A stretch of 16,357 nucleotides of DNA from RGIG6353 sp045590615 (GTDB lineage: Bacteria; Bacillota; Clostridia; Oscillospirales; SIG627). The notes below the pieces were generated by a model. That model did no database searches. It saw only the letters and a program-made list of their open reading frames with translations, and was not told the DNA's origin. Below are positions 6,807-13,291 of the stretch, one piece after another. Location of the stretch: NCBI GenBank assembly GCA_045590615.1, contig JAZNRH010000119.1:1-16357 (forward strand). The letters run 5' to 3'. The translations under genes and the position numbers were made by a program. Numbering within the stretch: the stretch's first letter is position 1; every line of letters starts with the position of its first letter.

Positions 6807-8078
6807 TCATTCCTTCGTCAAGTAGTAAATCGTATCGAGTTCAATCTGCTTTGAAGCCCATACCACGTCGTCAAGTGTCAGTCCTGCAATTTCTCGGGCA
6901 TTGCTTGTCGGGTCGTGTGGTATGTCACTTTCAAGTCTCATAAAGTACCACGAGGGAAGCATAGAAGGGTTATCCTCGATTTCTTTCATACGGTTTATAT
7001 AAGCCTTTTTGGCATCGTTTAGCTCCTTTTCGCTTACCTTGCCTTCTCTTATAGCCTCAAGCTCTTCAAAAAATGCGTTCAGCGTCTTTTCCTTATTTTC
7101 GGGAGCAATACCTGCATAAGCCATAAAAATGCCCTTCACTCCGTCAAGGCTGGAATAACAGGTGTAGCAAAGCGAGAGCTTCTCCCTGATGTTCATAAAC
7201 ATCTTGCTCGAAACGTCTCCACCCAAAATCATATTGAAAAGCACGAACTTAAGATAATCGGGAGACGAAAAGGTTGCAGGTGTTCTGTAGCCCACCCACA
7301 AGTGAGCCTGCTCAATGTCGAGCGTCTCTGTTACGTTGGCTCCCGTAACGTCGGTTACAAGCGACGTTTTTATTCTCCTGCCTTCGCTTCTTTCGATTGC
7401 CGACAGCTTGTCGCAAAGCAGTCCTTTTACTCGCTTTTCACTCTCGTCACCAACAAAATAAATATCGCATATTGCGTTTTTGAGCATATCGCAAAGAAAA
7501 TCATAAAGCTTGTTGGGAGTAAGTGCGTTGAGAATCTCAACGTCGCCCTCACCGTTGACCGAGTACGCCTCGTTTTTGCACATAGTCTTTATAAATCTGC
7601 TCCTTGAATAAGCCGCCTTGTTGTTAATCTGAGCCTCAATTGAGTCCTTCAGGTTTCTCTTTTCGCTTTCGAAAAACTCCTTCAAAAAGCCACCGTTTTC
7701 GGTCAGAGGGTTCAACAGTGCCTCAAACATAATTTCCAGCGCAACCGATAAAATGTCCTCGCCCGACATAGCAAAACGGTTTTTCAGCGTTGCCGCCGAC
7801 ACGCAGAAAACAGACTTCTCTCCTTGCTTGAAGGCAGAAAAGCTCAGCGTCGTAGAATAGTTCATATCAAGCGCTGCATTCAGCTCAGCCATAGACGGAT
7901 ATCTGACGCAGCCTCTTTTCAGAATTTTTGCTACAAGACTTGCCGACGTCGTGTTCTCGGCAGTCAAAGGCATCGAAAAATAAATATTCGTATAATTGGT
8001 TTTATACTTGCCGTCGTTAATATAATAGAGCTTTGCGCCCCTTGCAATCTCAGAGCTCGAAATTTTACCTTCTGCCAT
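6807..8078 (-). CDS. ymfF: M16-like protein YmfF (non-zinc partner of YmfH)
   Basis: 423 residues of M16 fold without an HxxEH motif: the matching region reads LVAKILKRGCVRYPS. The C-terminal half keeps the M16_C signature NIREKLSLCYTCYSS, with the Arg and Tyr that in heterodimeric M16B enzymes are supplied by the non-zinc subunit, while YmfH supplies the zinc. The frame is open up to 8150, but a promoter (TTTACA, 17 bp, TATAAT) at 8118-8146 puts the transcript start near 8111, so upstream ATGs are excluded or leaderless and the ATG at 8078, preceded by GGAAAGGGA, is the natural start. It is the first gene of the seven-gene minus-strand operon. Confidence 0.88.
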   Translation of the reverse strand: MAEGKISSSEIARGAKLYYINDGKYKTNYTNIYFSMPLTAENTTSASLVAKILKRGCVRYPSMAELNAALDMNYSTTLSFSAFKQGEKSVFCVSAATLKNRFAMSGEDILSVALEIMFEALLNPLTENGGFLKEFFESEKRNLKDSIEAQINNKAAYSRSRFIKTMCKNEAYSVNGEGDVEILNALTPNKLYDFLCDMLKNAICDIYFVGDESEKRVKGLLCDKLSAIERSEGRRIKTSLVTDVTGANVTETLDIEQAHLWVGYRTPATFSSPDYLKFVLFNMILGGDVSSKMFMNIREKLSLCYTCYSSLDGVKGIFMAYAGIAPENKEKTLNAFFEELEAIREGKVSEKELNDAKKAYINRMKEIEDNPSMLPSWYFMRLESDIPHDPTSNAREIAGLTLDDVVWASKQIELDTIYYLTKE

Positions 8079-8117
8079 ATTAAATCCCTTTCCGAAAAAA
8101 CATTTCTCTAACATAAA

Positions 8118-8146
8118 ATTATAGCACAACTCCATGCTTTTGTAAA
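8118..8146 (-). promoter_or_regulatory. Sigma-A promoter of the ymfF-ymfH-lgt-folD operon
   Basis: On the minus strand: -35 TTTACA (8141-8146), 17-bp spacer, -10 TATAAT (8118-8123). The predicted start near 8111 leaves a leader of about 33 nt before the ymfF ATG. It settles the start of ymfF. Confidence 0.82.
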
Positions 8147-8163
8147 GCATTTTAATTTAATAC

Positions 8164-8192
8164 TTGATTTTATTCTTCCTTTATGATAAAAT
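8164..8192 (+). promoter_or_regulatory. Promoter of the unknown gene at 8234
   Basis: -35 TTGATT (8164-8169), 17-bp spacer, -10 TAAAAT (8187-8192) preceded by TGA, i.e. an extended -10. It is divergent from the ymfF promoter, with only about 17 bp between the two -35 elements. Confidence 0.68.
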
Positions 8193-8233
8193 AACCATAC
8201 TACAAAAACCTCAATTGAAAGGTATTATAAAAA

Positions 8234-9061
8234 ATGAAAGAAAAGCAGATAAAAATAGAACAAGCAGACCTTGACAGACTTTCGGGTATCTATCCCGATT
8301 TGAGCATCGAACAGCTCACCGAAATTGCCAAAGGCGAAGCTGAGGGAATAGATTTTTCATCATACGCTGACAAGTCGAATTCACCTGAGGAAATGGCAAA
8401 TATGCGTGAAGCTCTTATCGATGCCCGTCACCGTGCCATCACAGCCTTTGAGTGCCGTTATTTTTACGGCTCAATGAAGTATCTCGATATGTTTATGTCA
8501 ACCCGAGAAGCGCTTTATCAGGCTCTTATTAACGAACAGCACGGCATTTCCTACCGTGATATCGAGCGCTGGGCGTCCTCCGACGGTCAGCTTCAGGGTA
8601 AAATGACCAAGCTTTATGACTCGCTGACAGGGGATAAGCTCATCTGTGATATCTTTGAAAATTCTGCATCTAAGCTCCCCGAGGAATATATCAATATCCT
8701 CAAGGGCATCAAGGTCGAGGAAACACCCTTTGCAACAGCCGTTTCCTTCCCCCTTACAATGACTGCAAACGTATATAAAACCTTCGGTAAGGGCGCATTT
8801 GATACCAACGAAAACGTCAGCATCACACCCTCAACCCGTTTCGTTATCAAAAACAAGCTCGCATCCTACAGCGAAGCGCATTTTTCAATAGCTCTCAATT
8901 CCCCCGAGCTCTCAATAGCTCTTGCTACCGTCCCCAATCGTTCTGCCACCAAGTCCGATGCCGACCTTGCTATAGCTATTATTGACAAAACACACATCTG
9001 GTATGACAATGCAGGGAAATATATAGATGTCAAGCTTCTTACCAAAGGCTTAATTTCTTAG
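8234..9061 (+). CDS. Hypothetical protein, family not recognised
   Basis: A 275-residue protein with good coding character and core-like codon use, its own promoter, and AAAGG eleven bases before the ATG. I do not recognise the family. It appears soluble: no signal peptide or membrane segment. The N-terminal third is acidic and helical, with a leading ADLDRLSGIYPDLSIEQLTE that looks like a short helical motif; residues about 60-125 are rich in aromatic and Met residues (ECRYFYGSMKYLDMFM) with a probable helix bundle; the C-terminal part (about 200-255) has strand-like repeats (FSIALNSPELSIALATV, then ADLAIAII). It stands alone between a divergent operon and convergent spoIIE, so the context gives no function. 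Confidence 0.75.
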   Translation: MKEKQIKIEQADLDRLSGIYPDLSIEQLTEIAKGEAEGIDFSSYADKSNSPEEMANMREALIDARHRAITAFECRYFYGSMKYLDMFMSTREALYQALINEQHGISYRDIERWASSDGQLQGKMTKLYDSLTGDKLICDIFENSASKLPEEYINILKGIKVEETPFATAVSFPLTMTANVYKTFGKGAFDTNENVSITPSTRFVIKNKLASYSEAHFSIALNSPELSIALATVPNRSATKSDADLAIAIIDKTHIWYDNAGKYIDVKLLTKGLIS

Positions 9062-9165
9062 TATTTTTCCCAAATACTGCGTTGACTGCGACATTGCCCG
9101 TCGTCAACGTACGTAAGTACGTTATCCTCGTGCAAGTCTTGTCGCCTTGTCTTTGAAAAAAATAC
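9061..9165. repeat. Imperfect ~105-bp palindromic element, copy 1
   Basis: The outer ends are GTATTTTT and AAAAATAC, and the tip is a perfect 7-bp hairpin AACGTAC-GTAA-GTACGTT (9106-9123). The arms between are imperfectly complementary (for instance GACTGCGACATTGC on the left against the complement of GCAAGTCTTGTCGCC on the right). The whole can fold as one long hairpin. It starts on the last base of the preceding gene and its left arm recurs at 9201. It resembles REP/MITE-like non-coding repeats; no transposase is present. Confidence 0.6.
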
Positions 9166-9200
9166 TTCGAAATTAATAACTGATTAACAACTGCCTTGCC

Positions 9201-9345
9201 TTTTTCCCAAACACTGCGTTGACTGCGACATTGCACATCGTCAATGCCGTTTCTGCAAAGCTTCGTAATTACAAATACCCCCGTCGTCGATGTACGGTAG
9301 TACATCTTCTTCGGGGGTTTCTTGTCGTCTGTGACTTTATTTTTC
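9201..9345. repeat. Related palindromic element, copy 2 (left arm interrupted)
   Basis: 9201-9244 repeats 9064-9107 almost exactly (TTTTTCCCAAAnACTGCG, then TTGACTGCGACATTGC). About 35 bp of unrelated sequence follow, then a second inner arm and tip, GATGTAC-GGTA-GTACATC (9289-9306), and a right arm ending in CTTGTCGTCTGTGACTTT that matches the right arm of copy 1 (CTTGTCGCCTTGTCTTT). It appears to be a second, diverged or composite copy of the same element. Confidence 0.55.
9277..9320. terminator. Long GC-rich hairpin between convergent genes
   Basis: ACCCCCG pairs with CGGGGGT around an internal mismatch and a perfect 7-bp inner stem GATGTAC/GTACATC with loop GGTA. It is followed by TTTC on the + strand and preceded by AT-rich sequence for the minus strand. 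Sited between the unknown gene and spoIIE, it may end either transcript; it is also the tip of repeat copy 2. Confidence 0.5.
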
Positions 9346-9361
9346 CTTGTACGTTGCTTGG

Positions 9362-11848
9362 TTATTCAAAAACCCTTACCACAACCACCGACATATCGTC
9401 TCTTGCGCCAAAGCGCGTAAGGGCTTCGGCAAGGATACAGTCACAAAGATGAGCTGATTGCTTGTTTCTATTCTCGTCGAGAAGCTCGACAAACCAAGGG
9501 TTGTCCTCATAAGATGCATCGGCGTCTACTATTCCGTCGGATAGCATGACAATCACGTCACCATTCTTGAGAGAAATCTCGGTTTCCTCGGCAGTAAGCT
9601 TTGCAATTATACCTGCAGGCATTGTGGCAGAATTAACCTTATACACCTTGTCCTCTCTGATGATATAAGACGGTGCCGCGCCTGCCTTCATAAAGCTTGC
9701 TTTTTTCTCAAACAGGTCAATCTCTACCAAATCCAAGGTGGTGAAGCACTCGTCCTTTTTTGCCATAAGCATTGAATTGAGCATTTCGAGAGTAGACTTT
9801 TTATCGTCGGTACAGGTCAGCACCTTCTCCAAAAATACCGATGCCAGACGAGAGGTGAGGGCTGCGCTTCTGCCACTTCCCATTCCGTCGCAAATCAAAG
9901 AATAGAAGCGCCCGTCATCTCTTTCAAAAAAGGATATACTGTCACCGTTCACTCTTTCGCCCTTCTTGCTCATACTCTTTTTAGCGCACTCAAGAGTGAT
10001 TGGCGCACGTCTTCTCATTCTCATAAGAGAGGTGGTTTCGAGCTTGATGAATTCGGGCTCTTCAAAGAGCATCGAGCACTCGCTTTCAAAGGTGGCAAGT
10101 ATTTCTCCACTCGTGCGTTCAATCCTTTCGGGCTGAACTCCGAATACGTCGATAACGCTCTTTCTTCTGCCCCACGCCTCTATTCTGCCAAATGGTGTTG
10201 TAAGGCTTCTCATTGCCTTAAACGCCTTTTTTGCAAGCTCTTCGTTTTCTGCCTCCGAATCCCGAAAGCCCTTTGCAGTGCCCTGCAATAGCTTTGAAAC
10301 GGTATGATATTCACCTGCAATCAGATTAGCGTGACTCACGTCGCTCGTAAGACAGCACAGCCTTGCGTACTCTTTGTTGATAGCATCAATTATATCCTCG
10401 CATTTAATACAACGCTCGATAAAATGCTCGGGGAAATCTTCCTTCAGGGCTCTGCCGGATTTGATTATTTTCTGGGCGATCGAGCATTTGACGTCGTTGC
10501 TGTCTGTATAATGCTTACTCCAGCACATGCCCGACATAGAGCAGGTTGCGCACACTTTGTTGTAGCCCTTATTGACGGCGTCGGTCACATCTTCAACCAA
10601 TGGGTTTTTCAAAGTGTCTGTTACCGAAAAAAACACCTCGGAGAGAGTTGCAAAGTTTCCCGACATTTTATTCAGCTCGTGTTCAACTCGCTCACGTTCG
10701 TGCTTTTCCGAGGTTTTTGCCATACTTGAAACGAGACTGATTTTCTCCTCTGCAAGAGGCATCACTTTCAGAATCGGATAAACGACAACGCAGCCGAAAA
10801 GGATTTCGGGCAGGGTGGTAATCAAGGCAGTAGCTCCTCCGATGTATATCGATACAGCTCCCGAAATCAGGACGGCAACACAAAGCGCCAGAACGTCCGA
10901 CACAGCGAAGAATACCGAGCAAACGACACCAACCACGCCAAACACAGAGGCAAAAAGCCCTCCACCCGATGCAATTCCCCCGAGCATACCGAATACACCT
11001 GCGTGCATTGAGCCCATCGCCTTTGAAACGATGCAGGTAACGGCAAACGAAAGGGTTGCCGCCAGCGAAAAGCCAAACAAAGCTATATCCGTAAGTGCGA
11101 AAACGAGTAAAAAGAATATAGCGGCCAGACCAACCTCAACTCTTGTTTTCATTCCCGACTCAAATAACGGGTCGCCAAGCGATACGAAAAAGCCCGACAG
11201 CATATAGGCAAACAAGGGTGCAATAATTACAACGCTAACACCCGAAAAAGCCGACTCGAGCGAAAAGCCGTCTATTACCGAAGAGGCGACTGACAGAACA
11301 AGAGCTGCAAAAAACGCTGTAAGAGTTCTGTAGGCAATGCCCTCGTTGAATTCACCTGAGGTAACAACGCTTCTGAGGATAAAAACCGTGAAAACCACGG
11401 TGAAATAGAGAATTCCGGCTGAGCCCATTCTGAGAGTTGACAGTATTACCGAGAAAAATGCCAGCCCCATAACCAGCCTTGGAGTAAATTCGCCCCTTTT
11501 CTTCACTCTGCTTCCTGCAGAGGCGACAATCGAAATTGCCAGAGGGTAGCTTCCCTCAGCAAAAGAGGTAGAAGAAATGAGGAAACCGACACCGACCAAA
11601 ATCAATGCCATTAAAAAAAGCCTCGTCCTTTTCTTGTAATCAGCTCTCTCTTCCCCGAGCTCCTCTGATAGCATATCAGAAAGCTTATTAAACAGCTTTT
11701 TTACAATTCCCGTATACAGAACAACGCTCTTTTCTACGTATTTTTTTGAGGACGCAAAAAGATTTTGCGCCTCCTCCTTCAGCCTCGACTCCTTTTCAAA
11801 GTCGGGTGTTTTTTTATCCGTCCTTTCACCTTCACGGATTTTCCACAT
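9362..11848 (-). CDS. spoIIE: Stage II sporulation protein E, membrane PP2C phosphatase
   Basis: 828 residues, almost the length of B. subtilis SpoIIE (827). In that family the protein sits at the asymmetric septum, binds FtsZ, and dephosphorylates SpoIIAA to release sigma-F in the forespore. Seen: a charged cytoplasmic N-terminus (1-75), a multi-span membrane region (about 76-365), a linker with a conserved Cys cluster (VCATCSMSGMCW, 432-443), and a C-terminal PP2C/SpoIIE domain (about 625-828) with GDS (635-637), DGMGSG (catalytic Asp654), LSDGI (Asp771) and RDDMS (817-818). All metal-binding Asp positions look intact. The start at 11848 has AAAGGA upstream. The upstream region carries a candidate Spo0A-controlled promoter. 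The gene is monocistronic here, and its presence argues for an endospore former. Confidence 0.97.
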   Translation of the reverse strand: MWKIREGERTDKKTPDFEKESRLKEEAQNLFASSKKYVEKSVVLYTGIVKKLFNKLSDMLSEELGEERADYKKRTRLFLMALILVGVGFLISSTSFAEGSYPLAISIVASAGSRVKKRGEFTPRLVMGLAFFSVILSTLRMGSAGILYFTVVFTVFILRSVVTSGEFNEGIAYRTLTAFFAALVLSVASSVIDGFSLESAFSGVSVVIIAPLFAYMLSGFFVSLGDPLFESGMKTRVEVGLAAIFFLLVFALTDIALFGFSLAATLSFAVTCIVSKAMGSMHAGVFGMLGGIASGGGLFASVFGVVGVVCSVFFAVSDVLALCVAVLISGAVSIYIGGATALITTLPEILFGCVVVYPILKVMPLAEEKISLVSSMAKTSEKHERERVEHELNKMSGNFATLSEVFFSVTDTLKNPLVEDVTDAVNKGYNKVCATCSMSGMCWSKHYTDSNDVKCSIAQKIIKSGRALKEDFPEHFIERCIKCEDIIDAINKEYARLCCLTSDVSHANLIAGEYHTVSKLLQGTAKGFRDSEAENEELAKKAFKAMRSLTTPFGRIEAWGRRKSVIDVFGVQPERIERTSGEILATFESECSMLFEEPEFIKLETTSLMRMRRRAPITLECAKKSMSKKGERVNGDSISFFERDDGRFYSLICDGMGSGRSAALTSRLASVFLEKVLTCTDDKKSTLEMLNSMLMAKKDECFTTLDLVEIDLFEKKASFMKAGAAPSYIIREDKVYKVNSATMPAGIIAKLTAEETEISLKNGDVIVMLSDGIVDADASYEDNPWFVELLDENRNKQSAHLCDCILAEALTRFGARDDMSVVVVRVFE

Positions 11849-11875
11849 ATTTTTTTCCTTTCTTGTTTTTTTATA

Positions 11876-11909
11876 ATGATAACACCCGAACCTAATATCT
11901 TATGTCGAA
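11876..11909 (-). promoter_or_regulatory. Candidate Spo0A-activated spoIIE promoter with 21-bp spacer and 0A box
   Basis: On the minus strand a -35-like TCGACA (11903-11908) lies 21 bp from a -10-like TATCAT (11876-11881). The -35 is overlapped by TTCGACA, whose + strand reads TGTCGAA (11903-11909), an exact match to the Spo0A box TGnCGAA. The predicted start near 11869 leaves about 20 nt for the ribosome site. Spacers of 21-22 bp are known for Spo0A-dependent sigma-A promoters such as spoIIE and spoIIG of B. subtilis. Confidence 0.62.
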
Positions 11910-11982
11910 ATGTGGTATACAATTCATATTTTTTTGAAAAAATATACTACATTTAGTAGTTGAAAATTTTTTATCAACCCTA

Positions 11983-12011
11983 TTGACAAAACCCGGTTTT
12001 GAGAGTATAAT
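11983..12011 (+). promoter_or_regulatory. Consensus sigma-A promoter of the DAHP synthase leader
   Basis: TTGACA (11983-11988), exactly 17 bp, TATAAT (12006-12011): both hexamers are perfect consensus. The predicted start near 12018 gives a leader of about 200 nt before the gene, which holds the leader peptide and terminator. Confidence 0.93.
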
Positions 12012-12041
12012 ATGTCACAACAAAACAGAGAAAGGAAAAAA

Positions 12042-12140
12042 ATGATGCTTAACAGGATTTTTGCAGGCTTTTATTTTTATTTTAGCGCAGTGTTTTTTTA
12101 CTGTGCTCGCTTTGCTATGCAAAAGTTACCTGTGAGATAA
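12042..12140 (+). CDS. Phe/Tyr-rich attenuator leader peptide
   Basis: A 32-codon reading frame with AAAGGA seven to eight bases before ATGATG and a TAA at 12138-12140. Ten of the 32 residues are Phe (7) or Tyr (3), arranged as FYFYF (codons 10-14), FFY (18-20) and a single Phe at 24; there is no Trp. It lies directly between a consensus promoter and the terminator preceding a DAHP synthase gene. This is the architecture of pheL-type leader peptides, where ribosome stalling at scarce Phe (here probably also Tyr) tRNA controls termination. Its last sense codons (GTG AGA) contain the GTGAG segment that can pair with the 5' arm of the terminator. The peptide itself probably has no other role. 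Confidence 0.85.
   Translation: MMLNRIFAGFYFYFSAVFFYCARFAMQKLPVR
12084..12107 (+). promoter_or_regulatory. Leader hairpin 1:2 (pause hairpin) within the leader peptide
   Basis: AGCGCAGT (12084-12091) pairs with ACTGTGCT (12100-12107) with one wobble, leaving the FFY codons (TTT TTT TAC) mostly in the loop. It could pause polymerase until the ribosome arrives, as the first hairpin of classical attenuators does. Confidence 0.55.
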
Positions 12141-12170
12141 TTTCTCTGAAATTAAAATTTTCAGCCTCAC
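12132..12170 (+). promoter_or_regulatory. Candidate antiterminator of the DAHP synthase attenuator
   Basis: GTGAG (12132-12136) can pair with CTCAC (12166-12170), enclosing the hairpin CTGAAA/TTTCAG (12146-12151 with 12159-12164). CTCAC is also in the 5' arm of the terminator, so the two folds exclude each other. A ribosome at the leader stop would cover GTGAG and favour termination; a ribosome stalled at FYFYF or FFY would leave it free. Confidence 0.6.
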
Positions 12171-12196
12171 TCGTAACGGGTGAGGCTTATTTTTTT
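12163..12196 (+). terminator. Intrinsic terminator (attenuator) before the DAHP synthase gene
   Basis: AGCCTCACTCG (12163-12173) pairs with CGGGTGAGGCT (12177-12187) over 11 bp with a single T-G wobble and a TAA loop, followed by TA and seven Ts (12190-12196). It is a strong Rho-independent terminator placed 20 bp before the start of the gene it would silence. Confidence 0.92.
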
Positions 12197-12215
12197 ACGA
12201 AAGAAGGCATTTATT

Positions 12216-13244
12216 ATGAGTATGATTTTTGAAAGAAAGCTCCCTATTCCTCAGGAGGTCAAGGAGCTCTATCCCCTTTCACTTGAGCTTGAAAACCTTG
12301 TTGCCAAGCGCAACTGTGAGCTGAAAAGCATTTTCGAGGGCAAATCGGACAAGCTTGCCCTTATTATCGGACCCTGCTCTGCAGACAACGAGGACAGCGT
12401 AATCGAATACATAACGAGGCTTCGCGAGGTTCAGGAAAAGGTAGAGGACAAAATTTTCATCGTTCCCCGTATATACACCAATAAGCCGAGAACGACGGGA
12501 GACGGCTACAAGGGTATGCTTCACCAGCCCAATCCCAATGAAAAGCCCGATATGTACAAGGGCATCGTTGCAATCCGTCAGCTCCACCTCAGAGCGTTGA
12601 GCGAAACGGGCTTCTCGTGCGCTGACGAAATGCTTTACCCCGAAAATTACAGATACCTCAGCGATATTTTGGGATATATTGCTATCGGAGCTCGCTCTGT
12701 AGAAAATCAACAGCACCGTCTTGTTTCGAGTGGTCTTGACGTGCCTGTCGGAATGAAAAACCCCACGAGTGGCGACATATCGGTTATGATGAACTCTATC
12801 ACAGCAGCACAGCACAAGCACACCTTCCTGTACAGAGGCTGGGAGGTTCACTCTGAGGGTAATCCCCACGCCCACGCAATTCTTCGTGGCTATGTAAACA
12901 AGCACGGTCAGGCAATCCCCAACTATCACTACGAGGATTTACTTCACCTTGCTGAAACCTACAACGCATCAGGACTTGAAAACCCTGCACTGATTGTTGA
13001 TACCAACCATTCAAATTCGGGCAAGAAATATCTCGAACAGCCCAGAATTGCCAAGGAAATACTTCACTCCTGCCGACACAACGCCGATATCAAAAAGCTT
13101 GTCAAGGGCTTTATGATAGAAAGCTACCTTGAGGACGGCGCACAGAAGATTGGAGAAAACATCTGGGGCAAATCTATCACCGACCCTTGTCTCGGCTGGG
13201 AAAAGACAGAAAAGCTCATATTGGAAATTGCCGACCTTTTATAA
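12216..13244 (+). CDS. aroF: 3-deoxy-7-phosphoheptulonate (DAHP) synthase, class I (AroF/G/H type)
   Basis: 342 residues. The enzyme condenses phosphoenolpyruvate and erythrose 4-phosphate into DAHP, the first step of the shikimate pathway. Seen: IIGPCSAD with metal ligand Cys54, the substrate loop NKPRTTGDGYKG (89-100), GARSVENQQHR, VGMKNPTSGD, DTNHSNSGKK (His265), MIESYLEDGAQ (Glu302) and SITDPCLGW (Asp323): the full set of metal and PEP/E4P residues of the AroG-type class. The ATG at 12216 has AAGAAGG eight bases upstream; the frame opens earlier, at 12180, but that lies inside the terminator stem. Expression is probably controlled by the Phe/Tyr leader upstream. Which amino acid inhibits the enzyme cannot be read; the symbol aroF is a choice among aroF, aroG and aroH. 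Confidence 0.96.
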   Translation: MSMIFERKLPIPQEVKELYPLSLELENLVAKRNCELKSIFEGKSDKLALIIGPCSADNEDSVIEYITRLREVQEKVEDKIFIVPRIYTNKPRTTGDGYKGMLHQPNPNEKPDMYKGIVAIRQLHLRALSETGFSCADEMLYPENYRYLSDILGYIAIGARSVENQQHRLVSSGLDVPVGMKNPTSGDISVMMNSITAAQHKHTFLYRGWEVHSEGNPHAHAILRGYVNKHGQAIPNYHYEDLLHLAETYNASGLENPALIVDTNHSNSGKKYLEQPRIAKEILHSCRHNADIKKLVKGFMIESYLEDGAQKIGENIWGKSITDPCLGWEKTEKLILEIADLL

Positions 13245-13252
13245 AAATAGAC

Positions 13253-13285
13253 AGAGGCTGTAAAAACTTAGTTTTTACAGCCTCT
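13253..13285. terminator. Terminator hairpin, dispersed-repeat copy A
   Basis: AGAGGCTGTAAAAAC pairs perfectly over 15 bp with GTTTTTACAGCCTCT around a TTA loop, followed by TTGGCTTTT. It lies between the converging DAHP synthase and MscS genes. Almost the same sequence recurs at 14745-14779. Confidence 0.82.
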
Positions 13286-13291
13286 TGGCTT

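Noticed and set aside
8079..8150. N-terminal extension of ymfF to 8150 or 8114
   Set aside because: The promoter hexamers at 8118-8146 lie inside that extension and the transcript would start near 8111, so these codons cannot be in the usual transcript.
9061..9361. CRISPR array in the repeat-containing region
   Set aside because: There are only two long imperfect palindromic copies 137 bp apart, without the regular short repeats and spacers of an array, and no cas genes are present.
10304..10729. Plus-strand open frames opposite spoIIE and other core genes
   Set aside because: Several long antisense frames exist, but each mirrors codon bias of a recognised gene and has no ribosome site or family match.
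12180..12215. GTG-initiated extension of the DAHP synthase from 12180
   Set aside because: It starts inside the terminator stem and encodes residues from the T-tract; the ATG at 12216 has a proper ribosome site.
11989..12216. T-box or amino acid riboswitch before DAHP synthase
   Set aside because: No T-box consensus or specifier-loop architecture is seen; the leader is short and dominated by a translatable Phe/Tyr-rich ORF.
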